This document shows positions 1-11,073 of a stretch of DNA of 21,455 bases, piece after piece. The stretch spans positions 4,537,849 to 4,559,303 of the forward strand of contig JAAAKB020000008.1 in the NCBI GenBank assembly GCA_010014835.2. The letters run 5' to 3'. The position numbers were made by a program, and so were the translations under genes. Each line of letters begins with the position of its first letter. Within the stretch, counting starts at the first letter, position 1. The notes beneath the pieces were generated by a model. That model saw nothing but the letters and a program-made list of their open reading frames with translations. It had not been told where the DNA came from and did not search any database. Source of the DNA: Apostichopus leukothele (lineage: Eukaryota > Echinodermata > Holothuroidea > Aspidochirotida > Stichopodidae).

Positions 1-848
1 CAAGTTGCCATGGTAACAGTCATTTTGCCCACTGTTTGCTCTCTTGACCAGTTTAACACAAACAAAAAATTTAATTTCCCATGAGATCCCTTCTCCGCCA
101 CATTCTGCGTTCTATCAATGGATGAAATTAGGATGTGATGCCTACTTGTAACACGGTATGCAAGGTGCTGAGGGTCATGAATGGTAGTTTTTCTGTGATG
201 CAGCTGGCCAAATTGGGTGAAAACAACACCAAATACAAATTTGCTGTTAGTTATGACAACTGACCCTGCATATGGGTAGACTCTGTCAGCTTGCAATTTG
301 GTGCAATTGGGGTCTTACAGCTGAACATTAAGGAGTGAAAGGTGTTAAAATAGGCAAGTAGTTTTAAATATGCACAGACCTGTATGCAATCTTGCGCCGG
401 ACAGAACAACACAAAACGGTTGACATCAATGTTCTTTGGGGTAATTTAACAAATTTGAGCTACAATATTTTTAAATTTTATGAAAAAAGCCCCACAAAAA
501 AACTGTCAACAAACTGTATGGCCGGATATTTCGTTTCCTCTGGCCAAGGAATTTTGAAAAATGCTAAATTTGTCATTAAACTGGCAACCCTGAATGGTAC
601 ACCCAGCAAAGAAATAGCGATACAGGGATTTGGCACCAACTAACAGCTGGATAGCTCTGTGTGGCATAGCACAGGACTCAAATGCTGTCCCAAACACAAA
701 CATTTTCTTTGTTCTTTCCAAATTGTTTGGAATTTACCTACAGATTACACTAAAGCCCGAAATCCTGATACAATTTGTTACATAAATGCCATACAACACC
801 TTTTCGTACATATTAGTAATTACTGGATAAGAATATCAACAATCTTAC
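1..848. other. eIF5 intron 2 (partial); no gene seen
   Basis: This is the start of the intron downstream of the second eIF5 exon, entered from the donor at 848. The open frames on either strand here show no eIF5 or other recognisable protein sequence. AT-rich, with no clear repeat structure. Confidence 0.6.
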
Positions 849-930
849 ACGTGGGAGGCCTGGTCAGAGATTTGCCAATATCTGCCATGTTAGAGATGAC
901 AGTCTTGATTCCATTACCACTGCCCTCCAC
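849..930 (-). CDS. EIF5: eIF5 second coding exon
   Basis: The acceptor TTCTGTTTAG precedes GTG GAG GGC, and the exon ends ACG T before the donor GTAAGA, leaving phase 1. It is 82 bases: 27 codons plus one base. The product starts [15 protein letters not shown] and ends SLTRPPT, which continues the eIF5 GAP domain without a gap. Relative to the usual VEGKGNGIKT, one Lys is Ser here. The next exon should begin by completing a Tyr codon; nothing encoding PTKYFGCELGAQ is visible in 1-848. Confidence 0.9.
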
Positions 931-3900
931 CTAAACAGAAGAAAAAGAAAACATGGAAACTTTTAGAGCTTGTTTGACATTGACTACATGGAATGATAGA
1001 CGACATATTCACAAGACATTCAACAACACGGTAATTAATGGTTAGGTAGTTAATTATGTTGTTGTTTACACTAGGTATCAACATATCTTATCTTTTGAAA
1101 CATAACATACTGTGTTACAGTCAATAGTTACAGTTCATATGTCAATGACATTTGAACTATATATTCACAACATGTTCAATCTTTAATTTGATCAGTACAT
1201 CAGTATATTCTGTTGTGGTATTTGCTGAGTTTCAAATCAACGTTCACTGTACGACTCATGAAAATGAAATACAGTATAGAAAAAAAAGTCAGTTGTATCA
1301 ATGTCACTTACTAACTTCCACTTACAACTTACAATGTTGGATCATATTATATCAAAGACACTCAGAGATCAAATTACTCAAGAACTTCCTTAAATATATA
1401 TTCATTCAATTAGTATCACCAGCAAAATCAAGGAAATCATTGCTAGAATGTGATGCAAGATTGCTCTCCAGTGAATGTAGGCAAGAGCCTACAATATGTG
1501 TGCTGGAATGGATGATATGTGGGTTGGCAAAACAGTCTACCTGTGTACTAAGTTCATTATATGTAGAAGTGTATAGCAGTGAACACATGTACATTATACA
1601 TTTGTGTTGGAGTTGATGATATCATGTAGTTGGTGTAAAGCAATACAACTTGCACACTTGATCTAGCAGCAGTGAACACATTGTATATTTCTAGTGAGTA
1701 TAGGCAAGAGGCTATTTGTACTGGGGTTGATGAATTATAGTCTATGTAATGTAGTATACATATATACACTTGATCTAGCTGAGCACTTTAGGACACTGGC
1801 TATTTGTGCTGGAGTTTATATAGGAGTTCATAGCAGTATAGGACTATAGGCAAGAACCTATTTGTACTGGAGTTGATGAATTATAGTCTATGTAATGTAG
1901 TGTACACATACACTTGATCTAGCTGCTGTAGTACACTGGCTATTTGTGCTGGGGTTGATGAATTATAGTCTATGTAATGTAGTGTACATATACACTTGAT
2001 CTAGCTGAGCAGGGAAGTACACTGGCTATTTGTGCTGGAGTTTATATAGGAGTTCATAGCAATGAACACAGTGTACATTTCTAGGAAATTAGGCAAGAAC
2101 CTATTTGTGCTTGAGTTGATGAATTATAGTCTATGTAATGTAGTATACACATACATCTAGCTGCTGTAGTACACTGGCTATTTGTACTGGGCCATGGGTT
2201 GATGAATTGTAGTCCGTAGTGTACATTTAGTACACTACTGGTGGCTATTGGCTCTAGTTCACAACCTATGTGAACACATATATACATGCTACAACAGCAT
2301 GTACCCTACCTCGCCACCAGACAGCAGCTGAGAGTGTAGACAAACAAGAGCCTATACCACATATAGGCCTGTACATATTCCCTTTTTCCCTTCCAAATAA
2401 CAACAATATCACTCTTTGTTAACTGTACATATCGCAGAGGTTCCATGCCCAATGATATTATAACAGTTTCATCAAATTCATCAGCCTTTGAACTGAACCT
2501 GTTTACACAGCTGCTTGGTACTACACACACAATCAACAATGATGTTAGATATATCATCGAGATACCTATATTTGTTCCTAAGATGTGCTAAGACAGAAAC
2601 TGATTGCTCTATCACATGATAAAACCAATCTAACTAATCCTGATTCAGCATGCTAGACATAATTAACATTGAAACATTAGGACAGTAAATCATACCCAAG
2701 AGTAGTTAGGAGGAGACAGGTAAGTGAGGAAGCTTAGTAAATACATAATTGACATGTAGATAACTGCTATCATGTAACATGACTGTTTTTTCTTAAACAC
2801 GACTCTTATATCTCTCTGGCTGCATATCGTATTTGGATCAAGTCTGCTGAGATAGGGGAAAGTCATAGACCTCACCACAAGTCTCACTCACTGATGTTTT
2901 CAGTGGGCCATCTCATGGCTGGAGATTAACTATATGTCTAGTACACTAGTCCTAGGAACAAGGTGACAACAAATTCTGGTTACAGAGTAAAATAATCCCT
3001 AAATCCTAATCTTTCCTTCGAATCCTGATCACATTTGGCTTTGACCCTCCACTACAAAATATGGCAAAGTCATAGCAAAGGAAGAAATGTACCCACCTAC
3101 TACAGTATTCAGTCATCAATCTTACCTAGATATCACATTGTGAGTGGTTCAACACTAGATGCTCTTTGACCTTTGAAAGCATAATATTTACACTGAGCAC
3201 ATTAAATTACCTGATAGCAGAATCAGACATTTTATTTTGGCAATACAGCAGATATTGTGACTGGCAGAGAATATTGAAGTTTTGATTACTAACTGATATT
3301 GAATTATTTTTCCATCCTGGCTGCAATCATGCACTTCTCATGTGCACAGACATCCTCACAGCCACTTCATGTTTTTTGAGTGTGTTGATTTGGTCTCTGC
3401 TAGCAAGCAAGCTTTGACAGGATATCAAAGCTTCAAATAATTTGTTATTTCAAAGTACTGACAATCCACATTGAGGAGTAGACAGAAATGTCAAAGAGGC
3501 AGATATGTCTGAATTATTAAGAAAACCCTTTCTTTTTAAACTGGACAGCTGAACTGTAAATGGGACAACGGTACCGAGAAATATTCATATCAGCAATCCA
3601 TGCTACATTTAATATAAACAAGGTTTCTAGTTTTATGGATAGGCAAATGATTTATACTTCAAAGGCAAAAGGAATTCTATTACTGTTGAAAGTAACTTCA
3701 AAGAGATGGTCTTTGGCATCAAACTTAAATTTTGGTTGCTTCAAGATGTGTGGATCTTTAAACTCCATGTTCCCCATAGAGAGTAAAGATTGTCCAGCGG
3801 CAGAAACTATGAAATGCAATGTTTCTGTGTATCAATAACATATATCGGATATCGGGATGAGGGTTCAATATTGGCAGGTGTGGCACTTAGTGTACTGTGT

Positions 3901-6900
3901 GTCAAGTAATCTTATAGACATCACGGTCCTTAAACTGATATCAAGACAGGAAAGGAAGACAATTAATGTGCCACTTGTCTCCTCTAAGGCTTCCTGAGCT
4001 CTTTTCCCTGTTGGCAGGCATAACAACAGCAAGAAAATACTTGGACAGGCAAAAGAACTGCACAGCATGTACACTATAAAGCATATATCAAAGAGTTCTG
4101 AAGAGCTTTTTGTAAAAGTTTAATTGTAACCAACTTCTGAAACTTTTGAAATATTTCCATTATTTGATAATACCAACAGTGTCATAAACCGTCTCACAAA
4201 CTTGTCCGAATCTCAAAAAGTCCTTCAATATTCTCTAACAGCCTTCTATGGCATTAATGAAACAAAGACACATCAAATACACAGACCAACAATTTGAGAC
4301 TTTCCAAACACTCAGTCACAGGAACTGTACACTCTGGTAGAAAGTAACAACTTCTAGTTGTTATACATACTAGTTATATATATATTTCTATAATATGGTG
4401 TTTACACAGTGTATCCGGGTACCCACCCGACGCGGTACAACTCGGTTTCTAATTTATTACCTGAATCCTACGCAAAGTGTGATTTTTTTTGGGGGGGGCA
4501 AACCGATCGTTAGGCAAGATTTTCCCATTGACTTATTGTGGTGTTAGGCTACCATGTGGTCGAAGTTAACAGCAATAATATAAGTATTCCATGGATATAT
4601 GATAACTGCGTCACAATTTCAGCGAATAAACAGATGGTTAGGCTAGATCTCCCCATTGACAGTGTGGTGTTAAGCTACCATGTGGAAGAAATCAAAAGAA
4701 TTCTCACAATTATTATTTTATCATTCGTTTATTTCAGAGAAGGAAAGACCGACAATGAAATTTACGAGATGTTACTAATGAATTATAGACGGGATAATTA
4801 AAAAAAAACTTTATTCCAAATGCAAGCGAAATGCCGGAATCGCGCAATCCCGCGGGTAATGCGAACCCTGGGCGTCAGAACAGATAGTAGTAGTAAAAAC
4901 TGTTTAAGAGCTAAATTGGATATTTATATGGTCTAATCCAATAGAGGTGGAGAGCAAACATAAGCAGCAGCGGCAGTGCGATGTTTGGTAGTGATGTTAA
5001 TTATATGAAGTTATTGACAAGTTATTGAAAGAAACAATTGTTTCTCACCTAAATTGACTTTATATAAGCAAACAGAAATTATTGAGGAAGGCTTTATACC
5101 TTATCTTACACCTATTTGAACATAAAAACCATTGTCAGTGGAGAATATATTTCATCTAGTATAGCATCCAATAAAAAATCGTGATACACCTGGGTAAACA
5201 ATTTTTATTCGGGTACCCGGATACCCGACGGGTAACGGCTCTCGTGTACCCGGTTCCCGATTTTTGGACCCGTGTAAACACTAATATATATATATATATA
5301 ACATACATGCATTAGCCAGCCACCTGTGTACAGCTGGACCATGGGACTAAAACAGGAACATTGCACAATATGAAAGGAGATCACCCTCCCCTGAGATACA
5401 TCCCCAGGACACAAATTCAACAACTACTTCCTATGACTGACAAAAGCACTCCAGTACAGTGCAATTTAGTGTTCACAGTTTGTGTAGTAGTTTCTGAGGC
5501 TGTGAACTTTGTCTCTCATAAAACAGTACTGGTTCCCTACGTACAAACACTGCTATACTGTACATCTTTAAATGGCAATTTGACCATTTGCAATGCGATA
5601 CTGGATAAATTATTCCCCGATCTACTTCTATACAGAGTTAGGTACTGCTAAAATGGGACTACAAATAGGCTAAATATTAGCTACTTTAGCCACTAGAACT
5701 GGCAGCGGGCTCTATGTAACAATTAGACATATAGACTGTAATACCATTGTACAAAGTCTGCAACTCTTTTAAGATTAACTCTTAGACTATCGATGATTGA
5801 ATACTCTGCATGCTACTGATATGTAGCACTGAATCAAACTTTCTTCGTGGTTCCTGTGACCGCTTGCTTCAGTTACTTTTGTGCAACATTCATACATCGT
5901 CAAAGGTAGCTCAAGGTTTTTAATCGACATTATGTGAAAAGTTATTTACATACTGTAATGGGAATGGGGTCGAATCTGGCTGGGGTTGGGCCGACTTGCC
6001 TATAGTGGTTGGGGAAAAGAAAAACTTTGTTCAACTTTGAATAACACTTATGAATAAAATTGCATTGGGTAACTGTTAATGGTAAGTTACTAAAGATGTT
6101 AGCAAGTACTGGGCCTTTAAGGGGCGTGTCGTAGAGATCTATAAGCAATATTTTCTACAAAATTTAAGGGGCTCTTTAAAATCAGTCAAATGTGTAGTAT
6201 TTTTATTCTTGCATTTTTCTCTTTAGGCACTGTTTTACTTTACATTGATTTCCGATATCACAGCATATTCATAGCCTATAACATTTTCACAGACACTATG
6301 TAAGGGAGTTGTACACCATACAGTAGTAGGCATTGCATGATGTCTAGGCTAGCATATATTGTACTGTAACTAGTCTAAGGTAAAATTTCCCATCTCAGAA
6401 TTTGACAGTCATTTTGTTGCTGTGTATTAGTAACAAGTTTAATCATTTGATTTTTCTTTTGTGCATATTATATACCTATCACTATAGGCTTATGTTGCGA
6501 ACAAGCAAATGTGTTGTCAGGGGTTATTATAGCTAAGTATTGTTTGTTCCTGTTCAGGTATTTGAGAGTGCATGCTTTCATGTAGGACTGCAGGGACGCA
6601 AGTTTTTCTGGACGCAAACATTTTTAAGACGTTGCCTCCCGCGTTCGCAACTTTTAAAATCCTAGTAACAATACTGGGGCAGCGAGATGTTTCATTGCTT
6701 CGAGAACGAGCACAGAATGTGCAATGTGACAAGAATTTGTAACTGACAACTTCTTGATGCTGTGGAAGTAAACCCAGACATGACAATGAAGTGGTTTTAA
6801 TCACCGCCTGGCATAAACATTCCGAATGTTCTTGTTCATGTAGGCTCGTGGCTTCAACATCCTGGATGAAGCTTTCACACAAACAGCAATGTCACTCACC

Positions 6901-7053
6901 ATTTTACACTTAAACATTAATGTTAATACCAGACACAACTACTCAGCAAAGAGCACAGTTTTGTACGATACAAACCTTGGCTATCAGGCGGGGCATTTTG
7001 TAGCGATAGTAAGGATCCTTGACATTTCCGTTGACATTGATATACTCCCCCAT
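849..7053 (-). CDS. EIF5: Eukaryotic translation initiation factor 5 (eIF5), N-terminal coding part, spliced
   Basis: eIF5 is the cytosolic GTPase-activating protein that triggers GTP hydrolysis by eIF2 in the 48S pre-initiation complex during start-codon selection. Two coding exons are visible on the minus strand, 7053-6976 and 930-849, joined by a phase-0 intron. Together they encode 53 residues that read [13 protein letters not shown], then [12 protein letters not shown], then [15 protein letters not shown] and SLTRPPT. These match the start of eIF5, where [23 protein letters not shown] is nearly invariant from my knowledge of the family. This is the start of the N-terminal GAP domain; the essential GAP arginine of eIF5 lies in this basic segment. 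The second exon ends one base into the next codon, which in the family is the Tyr of PPTYPTKYFG. The rest of the gene (zinc ribbon, eIF2-beta/W2 HEAT domain) must lie left of the window. No stop or frameshift is seen, so it looks functional. Confidence 0.9.
1720..2290. repeat. Complex minisatellite with alternating ~83 and ~145-161 bp spacing
   Basis: A core containing GTTGATGAATTATAGTC followed by TATGTAATGTAGT, TGATCTAGCTG and GTACACTGGCTATTTGTGC is repeated in head-to-tail order. TGAATTATAG (last copy TGAATTGTAG) begins at about 1731, 1876, 1959, 2120 and 2203. Spacings are therefore 145, 83, 161 and 83. Longer units carry an additional block containing GGAGTTTATATAGGAGTTCATAGCA and GGCAAGAACC. 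More degenerate related sequence extends left to about 1480. It lies inside eIF5 intron 1. Confidence 0.85.
4402..5284. mobile_element. Degenerate DNA-transposon-like element with terminal inverted repeats
   Basis: The left end reads GTGTTTACACAGTGTATCCG and continues GGGTACCCACCCGACG. The right end, on the opposite strand, reads AGTGTTTACACGGGTCC and further in holds CCCGTCGGGTATCCGGGTACC. These are imperfect inverted termini of about 50-75 bases around an interior of roughly 750 bases. Both ends abut TA-rich runs (about 4376-4398 and 5283-5300), so the target duplication cannot be read reliably, though TAATAT-like sequence is present on both sides. The interior has an imperfect direct duplication (separate entry). 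A short plus-strand stretch near 4738-4798 encodes [13 protein letters not shown] after an acceptor-like TTATTTCAG. This loosely resembles the helix-turn-helix start of some transposases, but that reading is speculative. No complete transposase is present. Superfamily not assigned. Confidence 0.65.
4509..4692. repeat. Internal direct duplication, ~128 bp period
   Basis: The segment starting GTTAGGCAAGATTTTCCCAT at 4509 recurs, diverged, as GTTAGGCTAGATCTCCCCAT at 4637. Both continue TGAC, then GTGGTGTTA and GCTACCATGTGG. Copies are about 56 bases long. They lie inside the inverted-repeat element and are absent from its right half. Confidence 0.8.
5948..6445 (+). repeat. Dispersed repeat, copy A
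   Basis: It begins ACATACTGTAATGGGAATGG and ends around TTGACAGTCATTTTGTTGCT with GTGTATTAG. The same start and end motifs bound a second copy at 8797-9115 in the same orientation. Copy A is about 500 bases and copy B about 320, so internal gaps are expected. No coding capacity and no obvious terminal inverted repeats. Class unknown. Confidence 0.65.
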
Positions 7054-7110
7054 CTTGATGGTATAGTTCTCGACTGGTTTTTACTTTTACAATTGAGCTT
7101 GTGTCGTTTC
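6976..7110 (-). CDS. EIF5: eIF5 initiator exon (5' UTR part plus codons 1-26)
   Basis: The ATG is at 7053-7051 and the coding part runs to AAG ending at 6976, followed by the donor GTTTGT. The exon probably begins at 7110, after a pyrimidine-rich acceptor ending TGCTTGTCAG. That would leave a 57-base untranslated leader in this exon and imply at least one further non-coding 5' exon upstream on the minus strand. I could not place that exon. The 26 residues end in the diagnostic [12 protein letters not shown]. The start was chosen because eIF5 proteins begin about 12-14 residues before that motif. Confidence 0.88.
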
Positions 7111-8796
7111 CTGACAAGCAGATAAGGAAGAGCGATCCGTTCCTCGGTAAAAGACATAAACCTTAACGGATGATGTTTTCTATGCCTAGAGACCGCCTTG
7201 TGGCGCTGAAAGTAGGCTTCTATGGAAGATGGATCTGTAAACAGAAAAGATTACGAGGTGAGGTCACACACTGACATGATAGCTTTTCGATGCAATTTCA
7301 TAATTCTCAGAAACGGTAGTAGTAAAAACTTAGGATAATAGTTTTCCATCACTTTTGGACTACAATTTGAAGCTATTGTTCAAAGGGTTCAAGACTACCA
7401 AAAAACAAAAAAAATGTTTAACCAAAGTTGATGTTCATATCATTTTAGCTTCTATCACTAAAATAATTGAAAAATCGATGACTAGAAACTCTTTACTTGT
7501 GTATGGAAGTGCAAAAGTGAAGCAGTTTTGCATTAATCGTGAGATTTGCTCAAGTGAGCATTTTGGGAAGCTACTTTTTTGTCCGACAACTTCAAAGGTT
7601 ATTTGACTCCTTCAAACCAAATTTCAAAATCAAACCTCTCTACAGCAAGTAGAACCAACTGACTTGAACTGAGTCTACAAATAAGAAAGATCTATGATCA
7701 AAACTTGTACTGATTTAATTGCTCTTTTCCTTTTACTATCACTTTGCTATGAATTTGTCACAATGTGATTGACCATAATTAACACTTAAAGGACAGATCT
7801 GGTTCTTGAGAAAGATTTTTTTTTACAGAAAAGTGCACCAAAGTGAACCAAAAAAGACTACAATAGACATATTTTGCCAATAAAGCAATAAATAAAATAT
7901 TTTCTTTTAGGGGGGGGGGGGGAAAGGGGGGTCTTAGTTTAACTTTAAAGGTACCTTTGAATCGAACATTGTTAAAAATGCAGGTTTCTGCATCCTCGAT
8001 ACAATGTTTTGATAGGGAGGCAAATTCTTAGTTCCACACACAGGTAAACAAAACATCCCAGAACACATCACTATTATTCAAACTAGCATAAATGTTTGTT
8101 ACTCCTCAAAAGAACCAAACCTGTTTACAATCCTAGCACGATCGTTTGACAGCAAATAGCAACTATTATACAGCTGCAAGTTGCAATCCTTCGATTCGAC
8201 ACTCACAACATTTCTGTTACAGAGATTTCTGGTTGAAAATAGTCAGTTGCTTATTCAGTAATTTGATCGGTTAATAGTCCCTTTCAATTGTCTACAAACA
8301 TTCTTGGATCTTCCATTCACCCATTGAATAAACCATGCACATGTTCGAAACTCTACTAGTTGTAACGTTAACTGTAAATGCGATGTTAGTGGCGAGGGCT
8401 ACCATATGTGTGCACACAATATAGCAACTTGGTCTCATTTTGCATTTTCGACAAGATATACCCATGGTTGGAAGCTGCCATCTATTGCCTTAGTGATATA
8501 TCTTGTAACATGTGAACAATCCTTTTTATCACAAACAATGTGAGTTTGGACTGTTTATGGACTGTTTATGGAGAAGCTACCATCTCCAGTAATGACTACA
8601 TGATTTGAGTTTAAATGTTTGTCTTCTTGGCTTTGGGATTTATGCCGAAATAACCAAATAAACAGTACATTATTTGACCATGTGGTCCAGTTATCTTCTG
8701 GGCAGACATGGCACATACCTCATTCATATAAGATATGAACGGAGGTAGTTAATTGACGCTTGCCATTTTGAACCAAGATTGATTTCAAAGGTATTA
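7111..8796. other. Intergenic or eIF5 5' region; no gene recognised
   Basis: This is upstream of the eIF5 initiator exon on the minus strand. It should contain or lead to a non-coding first exon and promoter of eIF5, but I could not place them. It contains an interrupted G run at 7910-7931 and a short tandem TGGACTGTTTA duplication near 8547. The open frame at 7355-7606 has no recognisable signature. Confidence 0.45.
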
Positions 8797-9115
8797 ACAT
8801 ACTGTGATGGGAATGGGATCTAAACAGACCACCATTGGGGTAGCCCAGTGGATGTAGAAAAGGGAAATTACATACAACTGAAGAACAATGTGGCAAAGTG
8901 AAACTGTTCATGGTAAATAAGCGTACATGAATTGGTAAAATTTATGTCAGCATATTTAACTGGAGCGTGGTCTTCCACTGTTGTGCTGTAGGCCTTAATA
9001 ATCATAGGGCTCCTCACTGGTTTTTACAGAATTTAACTGCAAGGATACCTGCTTTCAGGATCATAACTTGACAGTCAATTTGTTGCTGTGTCTTAGTCAT
9101 AGTTTACACATTTTA
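8797..9115 (+). repeat. Dispersed repeat, copy B
   Basis: It starts ACATACTGTGATGGGAATGG and ends near TTGACAGTCAATTTGTTGCT with GTGTCTTAG. It parallels copy A at 5948-6445, with weaker shared words between (GGGCTCTTTA against GGGCTCCTCA, GGGGCGTG against GGAGCGTG). It is shorter than copy A by about 180 bases. Confidence 0.65.
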
Positions 9116-9372
9116 ATTTATTCATGATACTAATGTAGCAGGGTAATTTGACACCACTACTGTTTCCATCAATTGATAGCGCCCTCAATTTACCCTTGTA
9201 GTATAGCTAGTTCGAACTTACCCCACTTCGACTTTCGACCGTTCAACATGACGAGCTACCAACTACGTTAATCGCCCTATTATTTTCGATCGAATAATTT
9301 TCATCGGGTTTGGAAACATTCCTATCCGACCGCTATTGATTTATTTTATTGGAACCGCATTCCTTCATTCGT

Positions 9373-9514
9373 TATATAAACTGTGTGTATTTTGTGATGG
9401 ATCTCAATATACTTTTTATCGTATTATGGATTGATCCAGTATATTCTATTAACTTCGTTCACAAAGGACAGACGCAGTGGACAGGGGTTTATTATTGCTG
9501 TGCTAGATGAACTG
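9373..9514 (+). promoter_or_regulatory. TATA box followed by candidate non-coding first exon
   Basis: A canonical TATATAAA lies at 9373-9380. About 135 bases downstream a consensus donor CTG|GTGAGT occurs at 9515, and an acceptor GTGTTTTTGCAG ends at 9620, defining a possible 106-base intron. The joined sequence has no useful reading frame: the ATG at 9624 gives only about 20 codons. It could be a non-coding transcript or a fossil retroelement-derived promoter. Evidence is limited to these three signals. Confidence 0.3.
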
Positions 9515-9758
9515 GTGAGTAATAATTTCGTTTTAAGTTTGTTACCACCAAACTAATATAAGCTTACGTTGCACATAAGCATATCAGGAGATGTGCTATT
9601 AATGAATTGTGTTTTTGCAGGCATGGGGATATTGCAAAACGTACCTTTCAGTTGCCACCCACAATTTAACTTATTGACAGACTAGCAAAACACAAGCCCA
9701 GGTGTCTAAGTTAGATCAAACAGTTGGAAGAACATTGGTACATCAGCCTGTAGAAAAT

Positions 9759-9842
9759 GTGCTCTTTCTGCCATAGAAAAAGTGCCATTCCGACATGTTA
9801 TTCTGATGGCAGTAAAGCACTTTTGTATGGTGGAAAGAGCAC
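9759..9842. repeat. 84-bp imperfect hairpin
   Basis: The left arm GTGCTCTTTCTGCCATA (9759-9775) is answered by the right arm TATGGTGGAAAGAGCAC (9826-9842). The outer 10 bases pair perfectly, then two wobble pairs, then further pairing through AAAGTGC and GCACTTT. The stem is about 26 bp. It belongs to a larger cluster of the same motif extending to 10066. Confidence 0.8.
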
Positions 9843-9965
9843 ATTATTGTGGGTGCACTGTAGGCCTTTATGCATTGTATATTGCTTCGCTCTACACTAC
9901 CTAGGCCCGCATAATCCACAGCATCGGTCATTTAAATCATTCCTGTGTAAAATCCATTCCTAAAT

Positions 9966-10066
9966 GTACCTTTCCCCCATTGGTTTCGAGCCTTTCCACC
10001 ATGGCGGAAAGGAATGAAACCTATGGCGGAATGGTACGGTGGTATGTACCTATGGTGGAATGGCAC
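9966..10066. repeat. Motif cluster TATGGYGGAAWGRNAC with a near-perfect palindrome
   Basis: Direct copies TATGGCGGAATGGTAC (10022-10037) and TATGGTGGAATGGCAC (10051-10066) follow a 22-base near-palindrome at 9991-10012, CTTTCC-ACCATGGC-GGAAAG in its core. A further inverted copy, GTACCTTTCCCCCATTGG, lies at 9966-9983. They are the same word as the arms of the hairpin at 9759-9842. No coding function is apparent. Confidence 0.7.
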
Positions 10067-11073
10067 TGGAACCCTTGAAAACTACTTTCCTCATAAATTT
10101 TTAATGCGTATCTTTTATCCAGTCATAGTGTACAATTGGTTTGTTGTGTTATCACTTTTAGGCTACTTGAAACCAATTGCTATTGCTCACAATGCCGGAT
10201 GGGCTATTACTACTACTAGTCATAGCCTAACTCTACTTAGGCTAGTACTATAGTATATAGTTAGACTAGTTATAGTTATACTACTGTAGTATACTAGTAA
10301 GGCCTTACTTAGTGAGTGAATGGTCTAATTTATTCGTACCTATCAATCCACAAAAAGACATAAACACTTTTGGTGTGGGGTGGTTCAAGCGATAAAAAAT
10401 GTCCGGCTGCGAATGTCTACCCCGTTCAGCACTCTTATAATAGCGGAACTGACTGGATGGAATCCTGACTTTGGAAGTAGGACTCGGTCTCGGAATATGC
10501 CTCGATCAATGGCTAGGATGATGATGTAATAGTAACACCACGCTCAGCACAGTGGTAGGCTACTTGATGAGTCGCGCTTAGCAATATGGTACCTTCTCGA
10601 AGAGATGATCCCAGCTTTCTGAAATGGAAAGAGAATGAACGTTTCAATATCACTGTAATTTTTTTTTATAAAAACATACCCCTCATGATATGGTTTTGTG
10701 TAAGGCAATGAGAAAAAGAGAAAATATCTTACATAAAATCAATTTATCTTCGGAAAACGACGCTGGTTCGCTGTGTTTTGTCACTGTCGAATTCGTTGAT
10801 ATGTATGTACGTGATGAAAAGAAGTGCGTACATGTGCAATAAAACCCGATGGCGCTAAGTAAAAACAGACATTACGTTCTTTTTGTGTTGGCTGTACAAA
10901 ATCAGTACAGTACTAACATTCTCAGGTGAGATTCACAACCGCACAGTTCAGCCACAGGGGGGGGGGGGGGGGCTTCTTCGGTTTTTTCGGGTTTATTTTT
11001 CGGGAGGGGTAAAAACCCAGGAAGGCCCGACACCCAAAAGGAGATCAATGGGAAGGGTAAATTAAACCAAAAG
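10067..11073. other. Non-coding stretch ending in low-quality contig edge
   Basis: No gene is recognised. A small hairpin lies at 10224-10243 (AGCCTAA, six-base loop, TTAGGCT), followed by a TAG-rich run to about 10300. The last 120 bases before the gap contain a 16-base G run (10957-10972) and then T/G-rich, oddly homopolymeric sequence typical of low-quality read ends. Confidence 0.5.

Larger units (their letters stand above)
931..6975 (-). other. EIF5: eIF5 intron 1, about 6 kb
   Basis: This is a phase-0 intron bounded by the donor GTTTGT at 6975 and the acceptor TTTAG at 931. It contains the minisatellite at about 1700-2290, the inverted-repeat element at 4402-5284 and the dispersed repeat copy at 5948-6445. 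The remaining stretches (931-1450, 2290-4400, 5300-5940 and 6460-6970) show no recognisable coding sequence. Open frames of up to about 150 codons occur but have no family signature and atypical composition. Confidence 0.7.

Noticed and set aside
1-60. Third copy of the 5948/8797 repeat, from ACAGTCATTTTG near the window start
   Set aside because: Only a 12-base word matches clearly; too little to call.
506-721. Next eIF5 exon in the minus-strand open frame
   Set aside because: The translation does not contain PTKYFGCELGAQ or later eIF5 motifs.
1152-1616. 154-codon plus-strand open frame
   Set aside because: Overlaps the degenerate edge of the minisatellite; composition looks like translated repeat. 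No recognisable domain.
3560-3838. 92-codon plus-strand open frame in eIF5 intron 1
   Set aside because: No recognisable domain or splice context supporting a gene.
6517-6882. 121-codon minus-strand open frame in eIF5 intron 1
   Set aside because: No family signature and lies between two confirmed eIF5 exons on the same strand without fitting the protein. Treated as a chance frame.
9759-9842. Pre-microRNA hairpin
   Set aside because: Stem length fits, but the arms belong to a motif repeated nearby in both orientations, which favours a repeat origin. Small-RNA reads would be needed.
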